DNA of 64,000 bases from Paenibacillus anaericanus (GTDB taxonomy: Bacteria; Bacillota; Bacilli; Paenibacillales; Paenibacillaceae), in assembly GCF_003994475.1 (NCBI RefSeq), contig NZ_RZNY01000002.1, forward strand, positions 360,536 to 424,535. Direction: 5' to 3'. This document shows positions 16,981 through 26,440 of the stretch, piece by piece. Below the pieces are notes generated by a model. The model saw only the letters and a list, made by a program, of their open reading frames with translations, was not told the origin of the DNA and did not search any database. Positions within the stretch are counted from its first letter, which is position 1; each line of letters begins with the position of its first letter. Made by a program: the position numbers and the translations under genes.

Positions 16981-17672
16981 AAGTCTCCTAATTTGTAACC
17001 GATCCCTCTTACCGTCACGATAATTGTCGGTTGCTCTGGAACGTCTTCAATTTTACTACGCAGCCTACTGATATGAACCATAACCGTATTGTCACCCTCG
17101 ATAATTTGGTCATTCCATATATTTAGATATAAATTTTCCTTAGTGAATACTTTACGCGGATGACTCAAGAACAGCTCTAACAGTTGATATTCCTTCGCTG
17201 TAAGAGAAAGGGCTACCCCCTTCTTGGTCACGAGGCATTGCTCACGATCCAGTATTAAATCACCTATTTGCAAGCAAGATATATTCTCCACATCTTGCGA
17301 TGGTTTATAGTAGTCATTTCGCCTCAAATGTGCCTTAACCCTAGCTATAAGTTCAAACACACTGAATGGTTTAGTGACATAGTCATCTGCGCCACAACCA
17401 AGTCCAATAATCTTATCGGTTTCTTCCCCTTTGGCCGTAAGAATAAGGACTGGTATTTTACTGCGTTCTCTGAGTCGTCTCAACACTTCGAACCCATCTA
17501 TTATAGGTAACATCAAATCAAGGATTACTAGATCATAGTTACCTTTATCCAAGCATATCATTGCCTGCTGACCGTCAAACGCCCGCTCACTTTCGATGCC
17601 TTCCTTGCCCAAATAAATATGTATTAGCTGATTGATTTCAACATCATCTTCTATGATGAGAACTCTTGCCAT
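16977..17672 (-). CDS. OmpR-family response regulator
   Basis: A 231-aa regulator with a receiver domain (acidic pair EDD near residue 8-10, phospho-acceptor Asp52 in VILDLMLP, LTAKGEE, and KPFSVFEL) and a C-terminal winged helix (VALSLTAKEYQLLELFLSHPRKVFTKENLY ... VHISRLRSKIE ... TVRGIGYKL). ATG 17672 follows AAGGG; a TTG at 17690 would add six residues. It pairs with the downstream kinase and likely controls the Bcr-like exporter genes next to it. Confidence 0.94.
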   Translation of the reverse strand: MARVLIIEDDVEINQLIHIYLGKEGIESERAFDGQQAMICLDKGNYDLVILDLMLPIIDGFEVLRRLRERSKIPVLILTAKGEETDKIIGLGCGADDYVTKPFSVFELIARVKAHLRRNDYYKPSQDVENISCLQIGDLILDREQCLVTKKGVALSLTAKEYQLLELFLSHPRKVFTKENLYLNIWNDQIIEGDNTVMVHISRLRSKIEDVPEQPTIIVTVRGIGYKLGDL

Positions 17673-17740
17673 GCTTGCCCTTCCCTTCAAAAGCGTGCTT
17701 ATCGATCAATCCTCGAGCTTATGGACAAATCCCATCAAAA

Positions 17741-18151
17741 CTATTTCTCACCCGTAATCTTACCCATCAAAAAAACGAGCAATTGCTGATTATGTGTTGA
17801 GATTTTGTCTAATACCCCGTTCAGATGATCCGTACGGATTCCGATTCCACGCTGTACTTCCTCATGACCTTTCGCCGTAATCGACACCCACACAATACGA
17901 CGATCGGTATCGTCACGATCACGCCGTATCAATTCGCCACGTTCCATCCGATCAAGTAACATGGTTACAGCAGCCGGAGTCGTGGAGAGAAATGGGATCA
18001 AATCGGATGGTTTCTGACTACCCAATTGTTCCAGTACCTCAAGTACGGCCAATTGCGAAGTTGTTAACGTTGGAGCCAGATTCACCTCCATATGACTCTG
18101 ATAATCTTTCATCAAAATATCCAATAATCGGGCAAATTCCACAGTATGCAC
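17741..18151 (-). CDS. MarR-family transcriptional regulator
   Basis: About 136 aa with a winged helix: TTSQLAVLEVLEQLGSQKPSDLIPFLSTTPAAVTMLLDRMERGELIRR and the wing DDTDRRIVWVSITAKG, the hallmark DxRxxxVxLT-like MarR motif. I prefer the GTG at 18151, which has AGAGGG eight bases upstream; another GTG at 18160 is too close to that site. Seventy bases separate it from the response regulator gene, so it may head the regulator-kinase transcript. Confidence 0.88.
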   Translation of the reverse strand: MHTVEFARLLDILMKDYQSHMEVNLAPTLTTSQLAVLEVLEQLGSQKPSDLIPFLSTTPAAVTMLLDRMERGELIRRDRDDTDRRIVWVSITAKGHEEVQRGIGIRTDHLNGVLDKISTHNQQLLVFLMGKITGEK

Positions 18152-18348
18152 TACGCTCACCCTCTTTCATCACTAATACTTTATGACATAAACAATTCGC
18201 CATCTCAAAGTAAAATTCCTTCTCCGTTCCAAAATAACCCATAAATCGAGTATAGTAATTACTAGATAATTGATCGTGAGAAAGAAACTACGCCATCCTT
18301 ACTCAGTTAACCTAGTTGGAAATACCACCATTCAAAGGAGCTGATTTC

Positions 18349-19225
18349 ATGAATTTAGTAAGCATTAACGATTTAACTCAACAGCAAATATTACACTTGT
18401 TTGATATAACAAACAGATTACAACTGCATAACCAAATTGACCTGAGAAATAGAAATACAGACCTATTAAGCGGCAAAACCTTTATTCTATTTTTTCCTGA
18501 GTCAAGTATCCGAACTAGAATAACATTCGAGAAAGGAATTAGAGATTTAGGAGGTGAATGTATCTTATTCCCCTCTGAAAGTCTAGACAAAAGGGAGTCG
18601 TTAGAGGATGTAATTCAGTACATTGAAAAACTGGGGAGATGGAGTTATTGTTCGGCATCCTGACACTTCAACTATTCGCGAGATTGCCAAGCATGCCTCG
18701 ATTCCCATCATAAATGCGATGAGTTCTGATCATCATCCTTGTGAGATTCTGTCAGACCTATATTCTATTTCTCAAATGAAAGAGAACTATAGAGAGCTCA
18801 AATATACCTATGTCGGCCCAGCAAGTAACATTTGTAAATCGTGGGCAAGCGTATCCAAAGTGATGGATCTTGATTATCATCATGTATGCGCCAAGGAGCA
18901 TGAACTGAATGCCGATCTTAGAAATTATAAATTCTATTCAGATCTAGAGTCTACACTGGTGAATAGCGATGTTATTTTGACAGATTCTCTTCCAGCCGAA
19001 TTACAAACCAAAGAGTACATTGAACAATATCAAATAACTACAAGCAGAATGGAATTAACGAGGTCAGATTCATTATTAAACCCATGCCCACCCTTCTTTA
19101 GAAATGAAGAGGTTAGTGAAGAGGTCATATCCTCAGATTATTTTGTAGGCTATGGGTTTAAAAAGAATCTCATATATTTGCAGCAGGCTGTTATTTTATA
19201 TTGCTGTGGAATAAATATTGAATAA
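18349..19225 (+). pseudogene. Ornithine/aspartate carbamoyltransferase-family gene split by a frameshift
   Basis: Two overlapping frames make one transcarbamylase. The first part (from ATG 18349, AAAGGAG upstream) holds ESSIRTRITFEKG, the carbamoyl-phosphate loop (SxRTR). The second holds GDGVIVRHPDTS, HHPCEILSDLYSI (the His-Pro-Cys motif), the second-domain phrase YVGPASNICKSW and a C-terminal NPCPP motif. The frame changes at the run of five A at 18626-18630: reading one A fewer joins YIEN to WGDG. The first frame otherwise stops at 18663. It could be a decayed gene, a +1 shift or a sequence error. It differs from canonical ArgF in its motifs, so it may be a specialised family member. No other arginine genes are near. 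Confidence 0.8.
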
Positions 19226-20296
19226 TTATTTAACTGTGTACACCCAGTTGAATGGATCTGCGAGTTTGCCGCGCTGAATACCTGTAATTGAGTCATAGAG
19301 TCTTTGGGAGAGTTCTCCTGTTACTCCGCCGGAAATCTCTGTATTCTTGTCTCCCCAGCTCAGCGAGCCAATAGGAGAAATAACTGCTGCAGTTCCCGTT
19401 CCGAAGGCTTCTTCAAGCAATCCCTGACGGCTGGCCTCAAATAATTCCTCTATGGATATCACACGTTCAACTACCGTATATCCCCACTCCCGGAGTAAAG
19501 TGATTACGGAGTCCCTTGTTACGCCTTGCAGAATACTTCCCGTAAGTGCTGGGGTGAGAATCTCACCATTCACCTTAAAGAACACATTCATGCTACCGAC
19601 TTCTTCAATATATTTATGTTGTTTCCCATCTAGCCATAAGACTTGAGAGAAGCCCTTCGTCTTCGCTATTTCTTGGGCCTTAATACCTGATGCATAATTC
19701 CCTGAAGTCTTCGCCTCACCAGTCCCACCACGAACGGCACGCACGTATTGTTCCTCTACATAAATAGAAACCGGATGAATCCCCTCAGGGTAATATGCAC
19801 CTACCGGAGACAGAATGACCATTAGCATATATTGCTTAGAAGCTCTAACTCCTAGTGCGGCTTCAGTTGCAATAATAAATGGCCGTATATAGAGTGCATT
19901 CTCTTCCCCGTCTGGTATCCATTCCTGATCAATTCTAACAAGCTGAGCGATGGCCTCAAGCACAAACTCAGTATCTACTTGTGGGATGCTAATTCTTTCA
20001 CAGGAGTTATTTAACCGTTTCAAATTCATATCAGGACGGAACATCGCGATCTCTCCAAGAGGTGTCCGGTATGCCTTCATCCCCTCAAATACTTCTTGTC
20101 CGTAGTGAAGTACCATAGCCGAAGGGTCCAAAGAGATCGGGCCATAAGGAATGATCCGCGCATCATGCCATCCATCCTCAGAAGAATAATCCATAATAAA
20201 CATATGATCGGAAAAATATTTACCGAAACCTAACGCATCACTTGCTGGTTTACTTTTCAAACTTTCACTTAGGTTAATATGTAATTCACTCATCAT
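19226..20296 (-). CDS. ilvE: Branched-chain amino acid aminotransferase
   Basis: A 356-aa class IV PLP-dependent aminotransferase interconverting Leu, Ile and Val with their 2-oxo acids. GGTGEAKTSGNYASG carries the PLP-binding Lys at about residue 196, and HYGQEVFEGMKAYR, RPDMNLKRLNNSCER and EEAFGTGTAAVISPIG are family blocks of the larger (eukaryote-like) BCAT type. The start follows GGAGG; two ATG codons are adjacent (20296 and 20293). It is divergent from a LysR regulator, which may control it. Its stop codon abuts the stop codon of the carbamoyltransferase gene without any intergenic base. Confidence 0.95.
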   Translation of the reverse strand: MMSELHINLSESLKSKPASDALGFGKYFSDHMFIMDYSSEDGWHDARIIPYGPISLDPSAMVLHYGQEVFEGMKAYRTPLGEIAMFRPDMNLKRLNNSCERISIPQVDTEFVLEAIAQLVRIDQEWIPDGEENALYIRPFIIATEAALGVRASKQYMLMVILSPVGAYYPEGIHPVSIYVEEQYVRAVRGGTGEAKTSGNYASGIKAQEIAKTKGFSQVLWLDGKQHKYIEEVGSMNVFFKVNGEILTPALTGSILQGVTRDSVITLLREWGYTVVERVISIEELFEASRQGLLEEAFGTGTAAVISPIGSLSWGDKNTEISGGVTGELSQRLYDSITGIQRGKLADPFNWVYTVK

Positions 20297-20349
20297 TCAT
20301 TTCCTCCCACGTTCTGTCACTTTATTAATACTATATACATTCATAATTC

Positions 20350-20395
20350 ATTGTTCAATATAATGATATCAATTATAATGATAGTCACGAACAAT
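20350..20395. promoter_or_regulatory. Candidate LysR operator region between ilvE and the LysR gene
   Basis: ATTGTTC (20350-20356) and GAACAAT (20389-20395) form a 7-bp inverted repeat. Between them lie two copies of TATAATGATA and the palindrome TGATATCA, all A/T-rich. Such dyads in the divergent spacer are where LysR-type proteins usually bind. No direct proof that this is the site. Confidence 0.45.
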
Positions 20396-20413
20396 GATCG
20401 GAGCTGTTATTGA

Positions 20414-21310
20414 ATGGAACATCGTCTTCTAGAATATTTTGTGGCAGTAAGCGAAGAACTGCACTTCACCAAAGCCGCGGACAAATTAAATATCTCACAA
20501 CCAACGCTTAGTCAGCAGATCCGTTTGCTTGAACAAGAACTAGGTACGCCTTTATTTCATCGTTCAGGTAAAAAGAACTTTCTAACCCAAGCAGGCCAAA
20601 TCCTGTTGGAGCATACCCAGCGCGTCTTTCATGAGTTAGATCAGGCAAAATTAGAAATTAATGAATTGGCCGGGGTGAAGCGTGGCAAATTGACCATCGG
20701 CTGTTCAGGGAATCACCTCTTATTGAATACACTTATTTCTTTTCACCGGCAATTTCCTGGTGTTGAGTTGACGATAACCGAACTAGCTACCGCCGAAACC
20801 TGTGAAGGTCTGCTAAACAACAAACTCGATCTAGGTATCGTGTTTCTACCATTGAGACACGAGCAGCTAGTCAGTACCCCGCTTTATGATGAAGAATTGG
20901 TACTGGTCGTCTCTTCTTTGCATCCATTCTCAGGCTTACAACAAATCCAGTTGGCGCAGCTTTCTGAGATTCCGCTCATTTTATTTCCACATAAATTTCT
21001 GGTGCGTCAAATGCTGGATACAGCTTGTACCGGAATAGGTACCACACTACATCCTATAATGGAGTTATCTACTATGGAGTCCCAATGGCAGATGGCCGCA
21101 CATCATATTGGTGGCACTGTACTTCCTGCATCGTATGCTGCTACCTTACGAGACACAAGAATTACTATGATCCCGTTAGCCGAGCCAACACCACGACAAA
21201 GCGTAGGTTTCGTCCATCGTAAGGATATGTACATCGATTCAGTCATCGGGGCATTTATCGATCATTTAACTCGAAAAGATAATTTCGGATCGGCTTTATC
21301 TAGTGGTTAG
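20414..21310 (+). CDS. LysR-family transcriptional regulator (CynR-like)
   Basis: A 298-aa LysR protein: N-terminal helix-turn-helix MEHRLLEYFVAVSEELHFTKAADKLNISQPTLSQQIRLLEQELGTPLF, then a periplasmic-binding-like effector domain from about residue 90 (GKLTIGCSGNHLLLNTLISFHRQFPGVELTI). The HTH sequence resembles the CynR/CcpE-like group. Divergent from ilvE with a 117-bp spacer containing a dyad. No terminator is seen directly after the gene on the plus strand. Confidence 0.92.
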   Translation: MEHRLLEYFVAVSEELHFTKAADKLNISQPTLSQQIRLLEQELGTPLFHRSGKKNFLTQAGQILLEHTQRVFHELDQAKLEINELAGVKRGKLTIGCSGNHLLLNTLISFHRQFPGVELTITELATAETCEGLLNNKLDLGIVFLPLRHEQLVSTPLYDEELVLVVSSLHPFSGLQQIQLAQLSEIPLILFPHKFLVRQMLDTACTGIGTTLHPIMELSTMESQWQMAAHHIGGTVLPASYAATLRDTRITMIPLAEPTPRQSVGFVHRKDMYIDSVIGAFIDHLTRKDNFGSALSSG

Positions 21311-21359
21311 TTTTTAACATCATGACAGTGATCTAGTACCTTATCTCCTCCCTTTAAGC

Positions 21360-21890
21360 TCATTTCACGAATATGCTTTGCTTATTTACTTGCAGTTTGG
21401 ATGACGTCAGATGAATCATTAACTCTTCAATTGCCGATAGGCTTGCTACAATACAAATTATATTGATTAGAACACTAACATCTATGTAGGGAAGCAATAG
21501 TGGAAATATGAACAGGCTGAGCCCAGATATTTTATTTCCGTATGTATGAAGAATTGCAAAGGTTTTATATTTCACCAGAACTACAATCATCGAAACTATT
21601 CTAGTCATACCAATAGCAATAATCCAAATTATTATAGGGTTTGTAAGATTCACGATTGGATATAGTATAACGAATAACACAATGAGCATGATCAAATCGG
21701 CTATGCTGTCTAGCTTTGCGCCAAACAGGCTTGCTACTCCTTTCTTTCTAGCGATATAACCATCCAACATATCACTTATCCCACAAGCAATATAGATCAC
21801 ATAAAAGACTATGCTTAATGGTTGAACCACAAATAAAGCTAGAGAAAACAATATTCTACAAAACGATAGATAATTGGGGATCGACTTCAT
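21360..21890 (-). CDS. CDP-alcohol phosphatidyltransferase family membrane enzyme
   Basis: A 176-aa integral membrane enzyme of phospholipid synthesis. The complete catalytic signature D-x2-D-G-x2-A-R-x8-G-x3-D-x3-D is present: D40, D43, G44, A47, R48, G57, D61, D65. The family transfers a phosphatidyl group from a CDP-lipid to an alcohol such as glycerol phosphate, inositol phosphate or serine; the acceptor cannot be told from the sequence. Five to six hydrophobic segments are present. Monocistronic, and antisense to possible read-through from the LysR gene. Confidence 0.92.
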   Translation of the reverse strand: MKSIPNYLSFCRILFSLALFVVQPLSIVFYVIYIACGISDMLDGYIARKKGVASLFGAKLDSIADLIMLIVLFVILYPIVNLTNPIIIWIIAIGMTRIVSMIVVLVKYKTFAILHTYGNKISGLSLFIFPLLLPYIDVSVLINIICIVASLSAIEELMIHLTSSKLQVNKQSIFVK

Positions 21891-21974
21891 CTCATCAACT
21901 CACCTAATGTAAAATTTGGAAATCTATTCATCTATATAGTATCTTTCAAAAAGAATCTGTCAATAAGTTTGTGT

Positions 21975-22010
21975 AAACCCGCATGAGCGCTATATAAATG
22001 CGGGTTTTTA
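21975..22010 (+). terminator. Plus-strand intrinsic terminator with no plus-strand gene directly before it
   Basis: AAACCCGCAT (21975-21984) pairs with ATGCGGGTTT (21998-22007) and is followed by further T. In the opposite direction the T-run is short. The nearest plus-strand gene upstream is the LysR gene ending at 21310, so this may end a long transcript that is antisense to the phosphatidyltransferase gene, or an unannotated small RNA. Confidence 0.75.
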
Positions 22011-22051
22011 TCGTACTCTGTTGTCGGTGTACCGCGGATGATTGGTTAAAG

Positions 22052-22104
22052 TTGACAATTTTTTATTTACATGCAATTATATCTAAAAGATATATCTATT
22101 AGAT
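22052..22104 (+). promoter_or_regulatory. Promoter and interlocking dyads upstream of the PadR gene
   Basis: TTGACA (22052-22057) is followed by an A/T-rich spacer and possible -10 sequences AATTAT or TTATAT at 22075-22082. Immediately downstream ATATCT-AAA-AGATAT (22079-22093), AGATATATCT (22088-22097) and ATCT-ATT-AGAT (22094-22104) overlap each other and end just before the ribosome site. A winged-helix repressor such as the encoded PadR protein could bind here and block transcription. Confidence 0.55.
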
Positions 22105-22116
22105 CGGAGTGATAAA

Positions 22117-22695
22117 ATGGCAACGAATAAAAACAAAACCCGCTATGTCATACTTGGGCTTTTAAACGAAGAGGATCTATCTGGTTATGAAATAAAACGA
22201 ATTATAGATCTGCGATTGTCATTCTTTTGGAACGAAAGCTTTGGTCAAATTTACCCTGAACTCAAACGACTTACGTTGGAGGGCCTCATTGTTGCCTCAG
22301 ATCAGACCAGTAATAGTGGCAAGGAAAGCAAAAAGTACTCCATCACCAATCAAGGACGACAAGAATTACAGGAATGGCTTAAAGTTCCCGTAGAAACAGA
22401 GCTGATACGCTATGAAATTTTGCTCAAGCTATATTTTTCAAATGCATCTACATCAAGCAGTATGATCAATCATATTAAAGAGTTTGAAATAAACCATCGT
22501 AAACAACGAGAGCTATTTCAAAAGTTTGAAACACAGCTTAAACAAAATATAGATGTACATAGCAATCACAGACAAATTCTCATGGTGTTGGCCTTTGGTC
22601 AACAAGTTTGGGATACTTACGCCCAGTGGTGCGAGGAAACCGTACAATCACTGGAATTGATCTCTACAGAACACAGTGAGACAGACCATGGGTAA
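22117..22695 (+). CDS. PadR-family transcriptional regulator
   Basis: A 192-aa PadR protein with the N-terminal winged helix TRYVILGLLNEEDLSGYEIKRIID ... FGQIYPELKRLTLEGLIVASDQTSNSGKESKKYSITNQGRQELQEWL and a C-terminal helical dimerisation domain (Vir_Act_Alpha_C-like). Such repressors commonly respond to small molecules or toxic phenolics. Its stop codon overlaps the start of the EFR1 gene, so the three genes 22117-23942 form one operon that it probably regulates. Confidence 0.92.
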   Translation: MATNKNKTRYVILGLLNEEDLSGYEIKRIIDLRLSFFWNESFGQIYPELKRLTLEGLIVASDQTSNSGKESKKYSITNQGRQELQEWLKVPVETELIRYEILLKLYFSNASTSSSMINHIKEFEINHRKQRELFQKFETQLKQNIDVHSNHRQILMVLAFGQQVWDTYAQWCEETVQSLELISTEHSETDHG

Positions 22696-23467
22696 GAAAA
22701 TCGATTTTTATTATTTTTCCGGTACGGGCAACACGCAATTTGTTGTTAACCAGGCTGTGAAATCGCTTGAAACGTATGGCATTCAAGTGTCTTTAAAACT
22801 TATTGAAAAGGGATATATTTCACTTGAACCAGCGAATGAACTATGTATTGCATTTCCGGCTAACTCTCAATCCGTGTCCCCTTTTATATGGAGATTTTTA
22901 AAATCACTGCCTTATAGTAAAGGGACACTTGTACATGTATTAGTTACACTTAATAATTCGGTTCATATTTTATCGCCACTCTACTCTTTACTCACCAAAA
23001 AAGGATATATCCCTACCTCTGCATGTGAAATAAGTATGCCAAATAACATGGTTGATTCTGATTTCGATCAAGATAAGGACCTGAAAAAGCTTAAATATGC
23101 AAGTGAAAAGGTACATCGTTTTGTCCACAACACAATGGCGGGTAACTTTTCATGGAAATCTGAGTTTAAAGGATCGAAATGTATCTCTTTATTATCCAGA
23201 GAAACACGACTTCCTTGGATATCGATGAGGCTTATGCTTAAACTCGAAACCATTCCATCAAATTGTATTGATTGTGGCATGTGTGCGAAACAATGCCCGG
23301 TTAAAAATATTCGCAAGGTTAATCAAGTATTTATTCACGGTTCTGATTGCCAGTTTTGCATGAAGTGCGTAGCCAAATGTCCAAAGAAAGCTATACAAGT
23401 TAAAGGAAAGAAAAATATCAAATTTCAACAAACACAGAAGGATGCCTATATTTCAACTACGGAATGA
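22688..23467 (+). CDS. EFR1-type flavodoxin/ferredoxin fusion protein
   Basis: A 260-aa redox protein fusing a flavodoxin-like domain (KKIDFYYFSGTGNTQFVV, with the FMN phosphate loop SGTGNTQ at 11-17) to a C-terminal two-cluster ferredoxin: CIDCGMCAKQCP and CQFCMKCVAKCP, each a CxxCxxCxxxCP 4Fe-4S site. The EFR1 family is widespread in anaerobes and some Bacilli; its physiological partner is not known to me. ATG 22688 lies inside the last codons of the PadR gene, implying coupled translation. A redox role under control of a PadR repressor suggests a stress or detoxification response. Confidence 0.88.
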   Translation: MGKKIDFYYFSGTGNTQFVVNQAVKSLETYGIQVSLKLIEKGYISLEPANELCIAFPANSQSVSPFIWRFLKSLPYSKGTLVHVLVTLNNSVHILSPLYSLLTKKGYIPTSACEISMPNNMVDSDFDQDKDLKKLKYASEKVHRFVHNTMAGNFSWKSEFKGSKCISLLSRETRLPWISMRLMLKLETIPSNCIDCGMCAKQCPVKNIRKVNQVFIHGSDCQFCMKCVAKCPKKAIQVKGKKNIKFQQTQKDAYISTTE

Positions 23468-23483
23468 GGGAGGCTAGATCAAG

Positions 23484-23942
23484 ATGGGATTACATATAAC
23501 GGGGTTTTTAGTGGCTCTATTCATTTTACTGCCTAATGTTTTATTGGCATTTCTCCCACCGCAAAATACACCAAATTACTTACATACTTCACCTATTATA
23601 TTTACGATACTTGAACAAGTTGGTCGTATAGCATGTCTTACTCTTCCCATTGTGTTTGGTAAAAAAATTGCAGAACAAAATATCAATTTCATGACTGTTT
23701 TAATGGGTATATGCCTCGTAATTTATTATATATGCTGGATTTACTTTTTTATAAAAGGTAGAGAGTATGATCAATTATTTAAGCCTTTAGGATTCATCCC
23801 TATTCCTATGGCTGTATTTCCAGCCTTGTACTTTATTTTTCTTGGAATTTGGCTTCATTCATTTATATTCCTTGTACCAGCATTGCTATTCGCCATAGGA
23901 CATCTTGTAAGCAGTTGGAATATATACACCCAGTTGAAATAA
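23484..23942 (+). CDS. Polytopic membrane protein of unknown function in the PadR operon
   Basis: A 152-aa protein with four or five hydrophobic segments and few charged residues; I do not recognise a family. A ribosome site GAGGGAGG precedes the ATG and the gene starts 16 bp after the EFR1 gene, before a strong terminator. Its association with PadR and EFR1 suggests that it is a membrane partner or transporter linked to the redox protein, but this is inference only. Confidence 0.75.
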   Translation: MGLHITGFLVALFILLPNVLLAFLPPQNTPNYLHTSPIIFTILEQVGRIACLTLPIVFGKKIAEQNINFMTVLMGICLVIYYICWIYFFIKGREYDQLFKPLGFIPIPMAVFPALYFIFLGIWLHSFIFLVPALLFAIGHLVSSWNIYTQLK

Positions 23943-23945
23943 TAC

Positions 23946-23990
23946 AAAAAAGCTTCGGTATTACGGCCTGAGCCGTTACCGAAGCTTTTT
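23946..23990. terminator. Strong bidirectional terminator between the PadR operon and parC
   Basis: AAAAAGCTTCGGTA and TACCGAAGCTTTTT form an almost perfect stem enclosing ACGG/CCGT. Flanked by A- and T-runs, it can end both convergent operons. Confidence 0.93.
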
Positions 23991-23994
23991 ATCA

Positions 23995-26427
23995 TTACAT
24001 AACTAACAATTCAACGATCTCATCATTCTTATCGACAGGTGCAATTGCTTTACCAATGGATTTTCGCTCACTTAGTGGTGCCGATTCAGAACTGAATAGG
24101 TGTTTGCCACCATCCTTGGTCACTGCCATGATTGTCAATGGTTCCTTACAATGAAACACATCTATCATGCGGCTACCATTTGGTTTCACACGCTTGCCTT
24201 CTTTGAATTCAAAGCTTTGAACCCCTTTACCGCCACGACTTTGCACCGGATAATCCAATAACAAACTTCGTTTGGCATAGCCTAGATCCGAGACGACAAG
24301 TAGTTCACCTTCATCCCCTTCGACTAACTGGGCTCCTACTACCTCATCACCATCTTTGAGACTAATTCCCCTTACGCCCGCAGACACACGGCCCATGGAG
24401 TTCACTTCTGACTCAGCAAAACGAATGACCATCCCTTGCTGCGAAAGAAGTAAAATATCCTGTGTATTACTGCTTACCGTTACACGTATCACTTCGTCTC
24501 CGTCTGCAACTTTACAAGCTGCAATAGCACCAGAGCGCTTCGTCTCGTATTCCCCCAGCTCCGTCCGCTTCACTTGGCCACGTTTGGTAACGAACACAAG
24601 GCTCAAATTCGGCTCTTCAAAATTCCGTAGTGGGATGACACTGACAATGCGGTCTTCCTTGGACATCGGTATGACATTCACTATAGCCGTACCATTGTCC
24701 TTCCACTTAAATTCCGGAATCTGATGCACAGGAAGAAGGAAATATTGTCCCTTCTGCGTGAAGATCAACACGTTCTGTAACGTATCAACATCCAGCAGAT
24801 GCTTGATGTAGTCTCCATCTTTCACACCTGAACCTTCACGTTCACCACCAGAGCGTGTGAATGACAACATACTAGTTCGCTTGATGTAACCTTCGTTCGA
24901 GAGGGTAACAAGTACATCCTCTTGCGTTACCATAACTTCCAGATTCACCTTCAGCTCTTCCACTTCACCCTGGATAACCGAGCGACGATCAATTCCGTAT
25001 TTATCTCGAATCTCGAGCAATTCCTTCTTAATGACGGCGACGAGTTTTTTGTCACTGTCAAGAATACCGCGTAGAATGGCAATCTTCTTCTGTAACTCAT
25101 CTAGATCCTTCTGCAGTGCAGTTATCTCCAGATTAGTAAGACGATATAATTGCAAAGTAAGGATTGAATCCGCCTGCCGTTCCGTAAACCCGAACATCCA
25201 TTGCAAATTGTTCTGTGCATCCTGTCGATTCTTCGAAGCTTTAATTGCCGCGATTACCTCATCCAGAATATTCAGTGCCTTCACAAGGCCTTCCAGTACA
25301 TGGGAGCGGTCCTCTGCCTTCTCTAGATCGTATTGTGTGCGGAAGGTTACTACCTCTCGTTGATGGGCGATATAGGCATCCAAGATCGCTTTCAGTCCAA
25401 GCTGACGTGGTGCCTTCTTCACAATAGCAACCATATTGGAGTTGTAGGTGACTTGCAAATCCGTCTTCTTGAACAGATACGCGAGAATCCCCTGTGCATC
25501 GGCATCCTTCTTGAGTTCTACAACAATGCGCAACCCGTTTCGACCACTCTCGTCACGAACTTCAGCAATCCCATCGACCTTTTTCTCTAGTCGAATGTTC
25601 TCCATCGAGTTAACAAGACGAGATTTGACAATCTGGTACGGAATTTCCGTAATAACAATCTGTTGTTTACCCCCACGAAGAGTTTCAATCTCCGTTTTTG
25701 AACGAATATAAATACGGCCTTTGCCAGATGCATAGGCATCCTGAATCCCGTCTTCGCCCATAATAATACCACCTGTTGGAAAATCCGGACCTTTGACGAA
25801 AGTCCGAATCTCTTCCATACTGATGTCCGGTTTCTCCATCACAGCTATACAAGCATCGATTACCTCACGTAAATTATGAGGCGGAATCTCAGTAGCAAAG
25901 CCCGCAGAAATCCCACTTACCCCGTTAACAAGCAGGTTAGGATACCTAGCCGGCAATACGACTGGTTCCATCGTTGTATTATCAAAATTATCTTTGAATG
26001 GTACGGTTCGTTTGTCGATATCACGCAACAATTCAAGCGCTATTGGCGAAAGTCTAGCTTCCGTATAACGCATTGCTGCTGCTGGGTCATCATCCTGAGA
26101 ACCCCAGTTCCCATGACCATCAACAAGAACATGAGCCATCTTCCACGGTTGTGCCATCCGCACCATACCGTCATAAATCGAAGAGTCACCGTGTGGATGA
26201 TAATTACCCATTACATCCCCGATGGTCTTGGCTGATTTACGATAAGGCTTGTCCGGTGTATTGCCGGAATCGAACATGGCGTATAGAATCCGCCGTTGCA
26301 CAGGCTTTAAACCATCGCGCACATCGGGAATGGCACGGTCTTGAATAATGTATTTGGAATACCGACCAAATCTATCACCTACGACTTCTTCTAAATAGGC
26401 CGGCAAAAAGTTCTCTAACATGCTCAA
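23995..26427 (-). CDS. parC: DNA topoisomerase IV subunit A
   Basis: An 810-aa type IIA topoisomerase breakage-reunion subunit that decatenates daughter chromosomes. The winged helix contains the catalytic Tyr121 in [10 protein letters not shown]; the quinolone-resistance region reads [19 protein letters not shown], with Ser82/83 and Asp86 as in sensitive wild-type enzymes. The C-terminal domain has six blades of the GyrA-like pinwheel (repeats with KRT, RFxExE, AxKV). There is no intact GyrA box, separating it from GyrA. Start is TTG 26427 or ATG 26421, following AAGGTGA. It follows parE by 13 bases. Confidence 0.96.
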   Translation of the reverse strand: MSMLENFLPAYLEEVVGDRFGRYSKYIIQDRAIPDVRDGLKPVQRRILYAMFDSGNTPDKPYRKSAKTIGDVMGNYHPHGDSSIYDGMVRMAQPWKMAHVLVDGHGNWGSQDDDPAAAMRYTEARLSPIALELLRDIDKRTVPFKDNFDNTTMEPVVLPARYPNLLVNGVSGISAGFATEIPPHNLREVIDACIAVMEKPDISMEEIRTFVKGPDFPTGGIIMGEDGIQDAYASGKGRIYIRSKTEIETLRGGKQQIVITEIPYQIVKSRLVNSMENIRLEKKVDGIAEVRDESGRNGLRIVVELKKDADAQGILAYLFKKTDLQVTYNSNMVAIVKKAPRQLGLKAILDAYIAHQREVVTFRTQYDLEKAEDRSHVLEGLVKALNILDEVIAAIKASKNRQDAQNNLQWMFGFTERQADSILTLQLYRLTNLEITALQKDLDELQKKIAILRGILDSDKKLVAVIKKELLEIRDKYGIDRRSVIQGEVEELKVNLEVMVTQEDVLVTLSNEGYIKRTSMLSFTRSGGEREGSGVKDGDYIKHLLDVDTLQNVLIFTQKGQYFLLPVHQIPEFKWKDNGTAIVNVIPMSKEDRIVSVIPLRNFEEPNLSLVFVTKRGQVKRTELGEYETKRSGAIAACKVADGDEVIRVTVSSNTQDILLLSQQGMVIRFAESEVNSMGRVSAGVRGISLKDGDEVVGAQLVEGDEGELLVVSDLGYAKRSLLLDYPVQSRGGKGVQSFEFKEGKRVKPNGSRMIDVFHCKEPLTIMAVTKDGGKHLFSSESAPLSERKSIGKAIAPVDKNDEIVELLVM

Positions 26428-26440
26428 ATCAAGTCACCTT

